Origin: Actinomycetospora callitridis
Lineage (GTDB): Bacteria; Actinomycetota; Actinomycetes; Mycobacteriales; Pseudonocardiaceae
NCBI RefSeq assembly: GCF_028737265.1
Contig: NZ_JAQZAK010000003.1
Coordinates: 434,001 to 498,000 of the forward strand
DNA: 64,000 nucleotides
Reading direction: 5' to 3'
The position numbers were made by a program, and so were the translations under genes. Shown here in pieces: positions 1-8,742 of this stretch. The notes under the pieces were generated by a model. The model ran no database searches. It had not been told where the DNA came from and worked only from the letters and a program-made list of their open reading frames with translations. Each line of letters begins with the position of its first letter. Within the stretch, counting starts at the first letter, position 1.

Positions 1-365
1 CACTGGTTCGCCTGGACACCCGCTGATTGATCAGAGCCGGCACCGGGCCTTCGAGGAGCAGGTGCGACGCCGCGCGCCGCAGCGCCGCCGTTCGCGGGAC
101 GAGGATGCAGCGGTTGCCTCCAGCCGCTTCGGCCAGTGCCCACTCCTCACTCGGTGACCCCACTCCGAATCGGCGTCAAGCAACTCTCTGTTTTCGATCT
201 GTAGCTCCGCGCAATAGCGGTCATGCTCATCCTGTGCGAGTTCGCTGAACACCACGTTCGACGCAGCTGAGATCGGGAGCCGGCAGCCGCCCAGTGCCTT
301 GACACGGTGAGTGGTGCGCAGGACAGTCGTTTCCCTTCATTAGTCGCAGGATGTAGGGAGCGACC
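1..365. other. no supported gene; upstream region of the DUF1326 gene
   Basis: No reading frame here has convincing protein character. The two short open frames (about 73 residues, one on each strand) are rich in Arg, Ser and Ala and look like out-of-frame readings. Base composition is slightly less GC-rich than the coding DNA that follows. The last part should hold the promoter and leader of the DUF1326 gene, but I see no clear -35/-10 pair. Confidence 0.5.
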
Positions 366-968
366 ATGTCGTGGAACCTGCGGGGCCGCTACGTAGAGAC
401 CTGCTCCTGCGAGTTGATGTGCCCGTGCAACCTGTCTCTGGATCACGGCGCCACCTACGATTTCTGCCGGGCCAGTCTGGCTTTCGACATCCGAGAAGGA
501 TCGATCGACGGCACCGACGTCTCGGACCGCAAGATCGTCATGATCATTGACACGCCCAAGATCATGACCGAAGGGAACTGGCGGGTCGGGGTGTTCGTCG
601 ACGACCAGGCGAGCGACGCCCAGTTCGGGCAGCTGGCTCAGGTTTTCAGTGGTCAGCTCGGGGGACCGATGGCCGGTCTCGCCCCACTGGTCGGGGAGGT
701 CCTGGGACCGGAGCGGGCGACGATCGAGATCGACCACGACGGCCTGCGGCACTCGGTGCGCGTATCGGGAGGGATCGACTTCGAGATCCAGGACATCGTG
801 CCGTTCGGCAAGGAGCCGGCGGAGCCGGTGAAGTTCTCGGGCATGTTCCACCCGGTGGCCTCCGACCTCACGATGGCCGAAGCCACTCGATCACACATCG
901 ACGCCTTCGGTATCCGGTACGAGGGCAAGACGGGGGTCTCGCACTCGGACTTCTCCTGGGCAGCTTGA
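366..968 (+). CDS. DUF1326 domain-containing protein
   Basis: A 200-residue soluble protein of the DUF1326 family. The N-terminus has the family hallmark, a cluster of cysteines (CSCELMCPC, residues 14-22) after a WNLRGRYVETC opening, which looks like a metal or thiol site. Biochemical function is not established. The ATG follows a GGGAG sequence. The next gene, a DUF2182 membrane protein, starts 4 bases after the stop, so the two are an operon; this pairing is common and suggests a soluble cysteine-rich protein working with a membrane partner, perhaps in metal handling. The family call is firm; the role is inference. Confidence 0.88.
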   Translation: MSWNLRGRYVETCSCELMCPCNLSLDHGATYDFCRASLAFDIREGSIDGTDVSDRKIVMIIDTPKIMTEGNWRVGVFVDDQASDAQFGQLAQVFSGQLGGPMAGLAPLVGEVLGPERATIEIDHDGLRHSVRVSGGIDFEIQDIVPFGKEPAEPVKFSGMFHPVASDLTMAEATRSHIDAFGIRYEGKTGVSHSDFSWAA

Positions 969-972
969 CGTC

Positions 973-1794
973 ATGACCCTGGAGGACCGCAGCGAGCGAG
1001 CCGCCGATGAAGGCCCTCGTCCGGCAATCGCGGCTGCCGGCGCGCGGCTCGGTCTCGTCGTCGCGCTCCTGCTCATTGCGGCGGTCGCCTGGTGGTGGTC
1101 CGCCGAGCAGATGCGGGGCATGGACGCCGGCCCGTGGACCGCGCTCGGCGGTCTCGGCTGGTTCGTCCTTCTCTGGGTCGTGATGATGGCGGCGATGATG
1201 TTTCCGTCGGTCGCTCCGACCGTAGCGTTGTACACACGGATGACGAAGACGCGGACACCCCTCGCACCCTCTGCCTTCACCGCCGGGTACCTCCTGACGT
1301 GGACCGTTGCCGGCGCGATCGCTTGGGGGGTCGGAGCGGCCTTGAGTCGGGTGGGTGGCGATGCTCTCGCGTGGGACAACGGCGGTCGTGCTCTCGCGGG
1401 TACCGCGCTCATCTTCGCGGGCATCTACGAATTGACCCCGTTGAAGAGCGTCTGCCTGACCAGATGCCGGAGCCCGCTGGGTTTCCTGCTCGGTTCCTGG
1501 CGCGATGGCTCGGTCGGCGGCCTGCGGATGGGCGTCAGACTCGGTGGCTGGTGTCTCGGGTGCTGCTGGGCGCTCATGCTCGCCCTGTTCGCCCTCGGCG
1601 TCATGAGCATCGTGTGGATGGCGTTCGTCGCAGTTCTGATCGCCATCGAGAAGATCGCACCGTGGCGTTCCTTGATCGTTTACGGGACGGCGGCACTTCT
1701 CGTCGTCATCGGAATCGTCGTTCTGGTCGCGCCGACCGCCGTTCCCGGGCTGACGATCCCCGGTATGCACGACATGATGATGATGATGATGTGA
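973..1794 (+). CDS. DUF2182 integral membrane protein
   Basis: A 273-residue polytopic membrane protein of the DUF2182 family (COG5486, annotated as predicted metal-binding membrane protein). Hydrophobic helices are visible near residues 17-35, 56-75, 95-115, 138-155, 190-213 and 240-262. Between them lie methionine-rich turns (WVVMMAAMMFPS) and a cysteine pair (CLTRC) typical of the family. The C-terminus ends MHDMMMMMM, six Met codons in a row just before the stop. It is translationally close to the DUF1326 gene. The Met-rich tail and Cys pair hint at a soft metal such as copper, but no substrate is proven. Confidence 0.85.
   Translation: MTLEDRSERAADEGPRPAIAAAGARLGLVVALLLIAAVAWWWSAEQMRGMDAGPWTALGGLGWFVLLWVVMMAAMMFPSVAPTVALYTRMTKTRTPLAPSAFTAGYLLTWTVAGAIAWGVGAALSRVGGDALAWDNGGRALAGTALIFAGIYELTPLKSVCLTRCRSPLGFLLGSWRDGSVGGLRMGVRLGGWCLGCCWALMLALFALGVMSIVWMAFVAVLIAIEKIAPWRSLIVYGTAALLVVIGIVVLVAPTAVPGLTIPGMHDMMMMMM
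1774..1791 (+). repeat. (ATG)6 microsatellite encoding a Met6 tail
   Basis: Six perfect ATG triplets directly precede the TGA stop of the DUF2182 gene. Triplet slippage would change only the number of C-terminal methionines and keep the frame. Confidence 0.9.
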
Positions 1795-1817
1795 TGCTCC
1801 TCCGGTGGTGCCGAACA

Positions 1818-1839
1818 AGCGGGCGGTAACCCGCCCGCT
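1818..1839 (+). terminator. likely intrinsic terminator after DUF1326-DUF2182
   Basis: A 9-bp perfect stem (AGCGGGCGG / CCGCCCGCT) with a TAAC loop lies 24 bases after the DUF2182 stop. There is no U-tract, which is usual for high-GC actinobacteria. Confidence 0.6.
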
Positions 1840-2059
1840 CGCCCTCCACGTCGGGGAGCTCGGCTGAATGTTCCGCCGCGGGCACAAGGGGACGCACGGC
1901 CGAGCTCTTCTGAGGACGGAGGACGGAGGACGGAACGGCGTGGCCGACGCCGAGCTGCAGAAGCTCCTCAAGCTGGTGCCGATGGCGTGGAGGACACCAC
2001 CGTCGAACTGTTCCAGCGACCCCGGACCCGTGGCGGGCACCTGCGGATCCGACGACGTG

Positions 2060-3061
2060 CTAGTCCGGGATGGGCGCGCCGGCGGTGTATCCCCCGTCGA
2101 CGGCCAGCTCGGCCCCGGTGATCAGGGACGCCTCGTCGGAGAGCAGGAACAGCGCGGCGTGGGCGACCTCGTCGGCCCGTCCGATGCGCTCGGTGCGCGC
2201 CTGCGCCATCAGACGAACGAGCTCCGCCAGGTCCGCCTCGCGCCCGACGAAGCTGTTCGAATCCGCCGGTGGGCCGCGCGGCGGTGTCGGAGAGGGCGGT
2301 ACCGGAGTCAGGAGCGCGCGGGACCGGCGCAGGATCTCGCCCTCGAGGCGTTGCAAGGCCGGGGACGGGTCGAGGCCGTACTCCTCGGCGAGCATCGATC
2401 GCAGCCGGCGGAAGGCCTGGAGCGCCTCGACCGCACGCCCGTCCCGGTACCGGGCCAGCATGAGCTGCCCATAGGGCCGTTCGCGCAGCGGATGGCGTGC
2501 CACCGTCTGCTCGAGGTCCGGCAGGACCTCGGCGTGCCGACCCAGCGCGAGCAGGACGTCGACACGGTCGTCGAGCGCGCCGAGCCGGATCTCCTCGAGC
2601 CGGGCGGCCTCCGTACGCGCGGGTTCGTGCTCGGCCACCTCGGCGTAGGCCGGGCCTCTCCACAGCGCGAGCGCCCCGTCCAGGCCGACCAGCGCGGCGG
2701 CGGGGTCTGTCGCGATCAGGGGACGGGCCTCGTGGACCCGCTGCTCGAAGATCGCTGCGTCCACCTGCCGGGCGTCGACGTCGAGCGCGTAACCCGCAGC
2801 GTCGGTCCGCAGACAGCCCACGGCGCCCTGCGTCGCGAGGAGTCCGCGGAGGCGCGAGACGTGCGCGTGCAGAGTGCTCCGCGCCGCCGCCGGCGGCGAG
2901 TCCTGCCACAAGGCACGGATCAGCGCGTCGGTCGAGACGCGCCGCCCCGCGTGGACGACCAGGACGGCGAGAAGAGTGAGCTGACGAGCGCTACGCAGCT
3001 CGACCTCCCGGCCGTCGATGACGACGGCGATCGGTCCGAGCACACGGACGTCCTCAACCAT
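2060..3061 (-). CDS. chimeric protein: SARP/BTAD regulator fused to the C-terminal tail of an SDR
   Basis: A 333-residue frame. Residues 1-90 form the OmpR-like winged-helix domain of SARP regulators (RVLGPIAVVIDGREVEL) and about 95-240 the bacterial transcriptional activation domain. Around 270-288 the sequence enters what should be an ATPase domain (NSFVGREADLAEL), but from residue 289 it becomes the last 45 residues of a short-chain dehydrogenase (RIGRADEVAHAALFL, then TGAELAVDGGYTAG). No Walker A motif and no Rossmann start exist, so the gene is best explained by a deletion joining a large AfsR/LuxR-type regulator to a downstream SDR gene. The DNA-binding part could still work. A SnoaL-like gene is divergent. 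Confidence 0.8.
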   Translation of the reverse strand: MVEDVRVLGPIAVVIDGREVELRSARQLTLLAVLVVHAGRRVSTDALIRALWQDSPPAAARSTLHAHVSRLRGLLATQGAVGCLRTDAAGYALDVDARQVDAAIFEQRVHEARPLIATDPAAALVGLDGALALWRGPAYAEVAEHEPARTEAARLEEIRLGALDDRVDVLLALGRHAEVLPDLEQTVARHPLRERPYGQLMLARYRDGRAVEALQAFRRLRSMLAEEYGLDPSPALQRLEGEILRRSRALLTPVPPSPTPPRGPPADSNSFVGREADLAELVRLMAQARTERIGRADEVAHAALFLLSDEASLITGAELAVDGGYTAGAPIPD

Positions 3062-3274
3062 CGGATGCTAGACCCGGGAGCCGTCCGGGTCCTCCCGCTG
3101 AGCATCCACGGTCGTCGTCCGGTGGACGCCGACGACTCCTCGGCGCCCGCCCGATCGGCGAAGACGCTTGTGCCCTCGCGCGCGTTCGCCCGGGGTGTCG
3201 CTGTGGGGGTGTAACAGCTTGCGGCGGCGGTGTCGCTGTGTAGGCGTGACCGCACAGTGGCAGGAGCAGGGGCG

Positions 3275-3775
3275 ATGACCCGAGCGTCGCCCGCCGGACG
3301 GACCGGCGAGCGAGACGGTCGCCCGCAAGGAAAACCGGTCGAGGGCTCGGAGATCACGAAATGTGTCGATGCGACGACGCGCGCCCAGCTCGGAGCGTTC
3401 TTCGACCGGTTCGCCGCTGCGTTCGTCGGCGGTGACCTCCCGGCCCTCGCCGGCTGCTACGTCACTCCGGTGGTGTTCGTGACGGAGTGGGATTCGACGA
3501 CCCTCGATTCCGCCCATGCGATCGCCGAGGGGTTCCGCCACGTGGTCTCCGAGCACCGGAGCCGCGGGTTGGTGTCGCTGTCCCATCGGATCGAGACGGT
3601 CTCCAAGCCGGCTCCCCGACTGGTCGAGGTCGGGATTCGGTGGACCTTCAACGACTCGGCCGGGCACGCGATGCTCCACGACCGCTACCGCTATCTGTTG
3701 AGGCTCGTCGACGACGAGGGTCTGCGCATCAACGTGGTCGTGGTGCTCGGCGGCGCGGCGGTGCCCACCCCGTGA
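3275..3775 (+). CDS. SnoaL/NTF2-like domain protein
   Basis: A 166-residue protein with the cone-shaped NTF2-like fold pattern: helix with FFDRFAAAFVGGDLPALAGCY, then VFVTEWDSTTL and later strands (LVEVGIRWTF, YRYLLRLV). Families of this fold include small cyclases, isomerases and many proteins of unknown role; nothing here fixes the activity. I chose the ATG preceded by GGAGCAGGGG; the open frame runs 15 codons further upstream. It is divergent from the chimeric SARP gene, which might have controlled it. Confidence 0.65.
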   Translation: MTRASPAGRTGERDGRPQGKPVEGSEITKCVDATTRAQLGAFFDRFAAAFVGGDLPALAGCYVTPVVFVTEWDSTTLDSAHAIAEGFRHVVSEHRSRGLVSLSHRIETVSKPAPRLVEVGIRWTFNDSAGHAMLHDRYRYLLRLVDDEGLRINVVVVLGGAAVPTP

Positions 3776-4038
3776 GCGGCGAGACGCCGATCTACGACGC
3801 CACCTGCCGGGCCGTGGGACCGCCCCCCGCCGCGGGCCGCACGAGCGCGGAGGCGAGCGCAGAGGTCAGCCACGCGCGCATCGAGGCCGATGACGCCCGC
3901 CCGGGGACGGTGGCTCGGTCGAGCCCCGCGGCGCAGTCCGGCGACCCGTCCTTGCCCTCCCCCGACGACGACCCCAGGACCGCCGATCTCTCGATCCCCG
4001 AGGGCGACCTGTCGGGAACGCAGGCAGACAACCCATAG
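3772..4038 (+). CDS. hypothetical protein, low complexity
   Basis: A possible 88-residue product starting at a GTG that overlaps the stop of the SnoaL-like gene (GTGA). Codon usage is strongly GC3-biased, as in real genes here, but the second half is rich in Asp, Pro and Ser with no recognisable domain. The translational coupling is the main argument for it; it could equally be read-through sequence. Confidence 0.4.
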   Translation: MSGETPIYDATCRAVGPPPAAGRTSAEASAEVSHARIEADDARPGTVARSSPAAQSGDPSLPSPDDDPRTADLSIPEGDLSGTQADNP

Positions 4039-4502
4039 CCTCCCGACCCCGTGCAGCAGAGCACCACGTCCGACCTGCTCGGAGAACCGCCCCGTAGCCT
4101 CCGAGAACCCGCGGAGGGTCCGCCCGTCGCACGGAGAAGCCCTCGATGGTCATCGACAGGACCCCGACGTCCGCGCCGGGTGGTGTAACGGCACGGCGTG
4201 CGGTGTCGCTGGCTCTACATCGGGGTTCGCGTGACTCATCCGGGGTCCGCGCGGCTCGTCGGGGGCCGCGCGGGCGGGACAGGCCGGAAGGGGTGTGCTG
4301 TCGTGGACGGTCAGCACACGCGCGTCGCGGGGGTGGTGCAGGTCAGGCAGGGGCACCGGCACCCGGAGGGACCTCCCCGGATGGGCTCGGGCGCGACGCG
4401 TCCGGGCCTGTTGCGGGGCTCCGGACCCGCCCGGCGTCGACGTGGTGGGGAGCGGCGCCGGGCGGGCGGGGCCGGTGCAGAGTCGTGACCGGACCAGCCC
4501 GC
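4039..4502. other. non-coding stretch before the ECF sigma gene
   Basis: About 460 bases with no supported gene. The sigma-factor frame stays open upstream to 4146, but that extension is Arg/Gly/Ala-rich and has no family similarity. A tRNA-like D-arm motif near 4180 does not extend into a full cloverleaf. The promoter of the sigma gene must lie here; I could not identify its elements. Confidence 0.5.
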
Positions 4503-5137
4503 ATGCCTCCCGTTCTGCGAGCCGATGGCATCGACTCCGTCGAGCCAGGGCCCGGATCGAGTGGCGTGGAACCCGGAGATCTCGAGGAAGCCCTGCGCAA
4601 GGCCATGGGCGGCGACGCGGCGGGGTTCGTGGTCCTCTACCGCGAGCTCCAGCCGCGGCTGTTCCGCTACGCGTGGGCCCTGGTCGGGCAGGACGCAGAC
4701 GACGTCACCGGCGAGGCGTGGCTGCAGATCGCCCGCGACCTGCCGTCGTTCTTCGGTGACCTCGACGGGTTCCGCGGATGGACGGCGAGCATCACCCGCC
4801 ACCGAGCACTGGACCTGATCAAGGCGCGCAACCGGCGACAGGCCGAGCCCCGAGGGCTGCAGGTCCTCCCGGAGCTCGCGGACCTGACGGCCGCGGGCGA
4901 CACCGCCGAGGCCGCGATCGCCGCTCTGTCCACCGCACAGGCGGTCGAGATCATCGCCTCCTTGCCACGCGACCAGGCGGAGGCCGTGCTGCTGCGAGCG
5001 GTCGTCGGGCTCAGCGCCGAGGCCACCGGCGTCGTGCTGAACAAGCGAGCCGGCGCCGTGCGTGTGGCAGCCCACCGGGGTCTGAAGACCCTCGCCCGGC
5101 AGATCGACCGGGGATCAGGCGGGTCGGAGGACCACCC

Positions 5138-5141
<4 letters not shown>
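4503..5141 (+). CDS. ECF-type RNA polymerase sigma factor
   Basis: A 212-residue sigma-70 family protein. Region 2 is visible at about residues 40-110 (FVVLYRELQPRLFRYAW, then FFGDLDGFRGWTASITRHRALDLI) and region 4 near 145-205 (AQAVEIIASLPRDQAEAVLLRAVVGLS, a helix-turn-helix). The start is the ATG that gives normal ECF length; an in-frame GTG six codons upstream (4485) is an alternative. The stop overlaps the ATG of the next gene (ATGA), whose membrane protein is the likely anti-sigma or signalling partner. Confidence 0.85.
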
Positions 5142-6124
<983 letters not shown>

Positions 6125-6179
6125 CTCAGCCGTAGCTCGCCTCGCGCCACTCGCCGGCGTGGTGGTCCGACGGGCGGTG

Positions 6180-7454
6180 TCAGTTCGGGCAGCCCTGTCC
6201 GCGGGCGGCGGCCTGGTCGTCGAGGTGGAACATCGGGCCGGTGTCGGTGGACTCGTCGTAGTAGCGGTGGAACACCGGGGTGAGCCCACCCGAGATCGGC
6301 GGCACGATCCAGCTCCAGTCCACCGGGCAGTGGCGCCCCGCGGCCTCCTCCTTCTCCACGAAACGCAGAAAACGCCGCGACTCGCCGTGGTGATCGGCCA
6401 GGGACACCCCGGCCTCGTCGAAGGAGTGCTGCACCGCGGCGGTCAGCTCGATCGCCGCCCGGTCACGCCACAGGGTGCGGTCGCTGGAGGTGTCCAGACC
6501 CATCGCCTCGGCCACCTCGGCGAGCATGTCGTAGCGGTCGCTGTCGGCCAGGTTGCGGGCGCTGATCTCGGTGGCCATGTACCAGCCGTTGAACGGCGCC
6601 GCCGGATAGGAGATCCCGCCGATGTCCAGGCGCATGTTGCTGATCACCGGCAGGGCGTGCCAACGCAGCCCCAGCTCGGCGAACCACGGGTGCTCGGCGT
6701 GGGCCAGCGCCACCTCCAGCACCGCGTCACGGGGCACCTCGAAGAACTGCGGGCCCCCCGCGGCGTGCTCACCGCCCCCGGACACCACCAGCGGCAGCAC
6801 GTCGAAGCGCCCCATCGGGCTCGGCGGCAGCCACCCCAGCGAGCGGGCGGTGTCGGTGAACCCCACATAGCGCGGGTCACCCAGCACCCGGCCCCCCGCG
6901 CGGTAGCCGGCGTAGCGGATGAGCTGCTCGTTCCACACCCGCGGCCCCGGCCCCGCCGGCCCGTCCGGGGCGAAGATCGTGATCGTCGAACGGATACGGC
7001 CCCGCCGGGTCGCCTCGCGCAGGTGCCCCACGCACTCGGCCGCGACCTGGTCGGGCGCGGTGACATGCCGGCGGTCGCGCAGGTGCAGGCTGCGCCAGTA
7101 CAGCCGCCCGATGCAGCGCGCCGAGTTGCGCCACGCGATCCGCGCGCCGAACTCGAGCTCGGCGTGGGTGTGCACGTAGGTACCGGTGCGGGCGATCTCC
7201 TCGCGCACCGCGGCGATCCGCGGCTCGGCAGGACCGGCCATCGGGTTCTCGGTGTGGAACAACCGCACGAACTCCTCGGCCACCCCGGGGTCCACGCCGG
7301 GCGCCGGCGCCTCCACGATCGGCAGGGCGCCGGACTCGACCTCGACGACGCTCTCGCCAGGACCCGGTGCGGGTGAGGAACCGACGACCGCCAGCGTCCG
7401 GAGGGGCCCGGAGGCGAGGTCTTCAGGATCAGCGTAGACAGCCTCTGCGCTCAT
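6180..7454 (-). CDS. nos: nitric oxide synthase oxygenase
   Basis: A 424-residue bacterial NOS oxygenase, which oxidises L-arginine to citrulline and NO at a thiolate heme with a pterin cofactor. The heme ligand motif WRNSARCIGR places the cysteine at 114, and the arginine-binding segment GWYMATEI has Trp291 and Glu296. Further family segments are visible (RVWNEQLIRYAGY, GRFDVLPLV, WSWIVPPISGG). It has about 55 extra N-terminal residues relative to typical bacilli enzymes and no reductase domain, so electrons must come from other flavoproteins. It stands alone, converging on the sigma/anti-sigma pair. Confidence 0.95.
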   Translation of the reverse strand: MSAEAVYADPEDLASGPLRTLAVVGSSPAPGPGESVVEVESGALPIVEAPAPGVDPGVAEEFVRLFHTENPMAGPAEPRIAAVREEIARTGTYVHTHAELEFGARIAWRNSARCIGRLYWRSLHLRDRRHVTAPDQVAAECVGHLREATRRGRIRSTITIFAPDGPAGPGPRVWNEQLIRYAGYRAGGRVLGDPRYVGFTDTARSLGWLPPSPMGRFDVLPLVVSGGGEHAAGGPQFFEVPRDAVLEVALAHAEHPWFAELGLRWHALPVISNMRLDIGGISYPAAPFNGWYMATEISARNLADSDRYDMLAEVAEAMGLDTSSDRTLWRDRAAIELTAAVQHSFDEAGVSLADHHGESRRFLRFVEKEEAAGRHCPVDWSWIVPPISGGLTPVFHRYYDESTDTGPMFHLDDQAAARGQGCPN

Positions 7455-7871
7455 ACCACCCCATGCGTCTCAACGGCCTCGGCCGACGCTCGCGCCCCTC
7501 GCGCCAGCGGGGTTCATCGTGCGTGGCCGATCCCGTGCGGGGGACCTCCAAATGGTGACTCCTACGACGCGGATTCGATGGCTTCCTGTGGTCGAGCAGA
7601 ATCGTCCGGCCACGGAACAGACCGTCTCCTCATCACCGGGAGCACCTGCTCATCGGGCGTTGCGCTCAATGCTCGGCGGCGAGAGCAAGTGGACCTGCAG
7701 ACACCCACATCCGGACGCTTTCTCTCTTCGATCGAATCCGTTCCGTAACTTCACCGGGGCGTTTCTCGATGCTCTGAATATCAACTGGTGGTCCGATCGC
7801 CGGCCAGGCCGGCCGAGGACCGCTGGCACGGACGGGCGGCCAGAGCCGCCTCCCGAGACGGGGGACCGAGG
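7455..7871. other. gene-free, relatively AT-rich stretch
   Basis: Some 417 bases upstream of nos with lower GC content than the surrounding genes (for example around 7690-7790) and no reading frame of coding character. It presumably holds the nos promoter on the minus strand; no regulator site was recognised. Part of it may be decayed foreign or gene-remnant DNA. Confidence 0.5.
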
Positions 7872-8051
7872 GTGGACGAGCGGGACGTCGGCGGCGCAGG
7901 TGCGGCGAAGCCGGGACGACACGAGTCGCTACGGGACGCACTGGAGCTCTGGGCGGCCAGTCAGGATCGAGCCCCGATCTCGCTCGCCCAGGCCCGCGAG
8001 CACGCCCCGGCCTGGTACACCGCCGCGACCCGTCACCTGTGCCCTCGCTAG
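7872..8051 (+). CDS. possible small hypothetical protein
   Basis: A GTG-initiated frame of 59 codons preceded by a GGGGGA sequence, with high GC3. The sequence has plausible helical segments (ESLRDALELWAASQDRAP and AQAREHAPAWY) and ends in CPR. I recognise no family. It could be a real small protein or the end of a decayed gene, given the gene-free DNA before it. Confidence 0.35.
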   Translation: MDERDVGGAGAAKPGRHESLRDALELWAASQDRAPISLAQAREHAPAWYTAATRHLCPR

Positions 8052-8141
8052 TCATTCCCCAGAAGGGATCACCGGCCGAGCCTTGCGTGGCGCCCAGATC
8101 AGATGGCCGCAAGGAGAGGACGACCTCGGCGCGACCGTCGA

Positions 8142-8579
8142 TCAGCCCGGTAGCCCGTAGACCTGCCGGAAGGTCCGCTTGATCGGCGCCCCGCCACTCA
8201 ACTGGAAAATGGCGCCGAGGCACCGCCCCAGTAGTGTTCTCGACTGCCGGTCGTAGTCCTGGATGATGCGGCTGCCGTCGCCGTGCGATTCGACGCGGAG
8301 CTCGAACGTACCTCCGGGCCTGAAGATCCTTCCGTCGGTGAGCACCCCGCGGACGACCGAGTCGGTCCACTCGTACGTGACGCGCTCCCACACGTCCACT
8401 CGGGGGAGCGCGGTGCCCTCGGTGACGTCAGCACCCCTGGAAGACAGCGAATGCACTCTGAACAGGCGGGCCGTGAGATTCGGCCAGATCTCCGGGCGGC
8501 GCTCCGAGAAGTCGACCATCGCGCCGATGACCTGCTCGGGGGGATCGCGCACATCGAGTCGGAAGCTGAACCTGGGCAC
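8142..8579 (-). CDS. SRPBCC (START-like) family protein
   Basis: A 145-residue protein with the pattern of the polyketide cyclase/START-like fold: an initial strand (RFSFRLDVRDPPEQV), helix (MVDFSERRPEIWPNL), then strands (ERVTYEWTDSVV, GGTFELRVESHGDGSRI) and a long C-terminal helix (GRCLGAIFQLSGG). Such proteins bind hydrophobic ligands. I chose the GTG that has AGGAGG nine bases upstream rather than the TTG nine codons earlier. It lies downstream of the flavin monooxygenase gene on the same strand, 163 bases away. Confidence 0.7.
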   Translation of the reverse strand: MPRFSFRLDVRDPPEQVIGAMVDFSERRPEIWPNLTARLFRVHSLSSRGADVTEGTALPRVDVWERVTYEWTDSVVRGVLTDGRIFRPGGTFELRVESHGDGSRIIQDYDRQSRTLLGRCLGAIFQLSGGAPIKRTFRQVYGLPG

Positions 8580-8742
8580 AGAGCACCGCCTCCTGCTCTG
8601 CGGCAAGAGAGCCGACGACCGACGGGTCGCGAAGGTTACTCCGCCCGCGGAGCGTGCGTCGCCGTCTTCCTCGGCGGCGCGGGCACTCCTCTCCGGTCGG
8701 CACCGGCTTCAGTCCGGCAGGAGCACCGCGACGCTCGCCTCG

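Noticed and set aside
4175..4245. tRNA-like D-arm (GGTGTAACGGCA) followed by GGGGTTCGCG
   Set aside because: No matching acceptor stem or T-stem could be paired; the TTCGC loop is not followed by a complementary stem.
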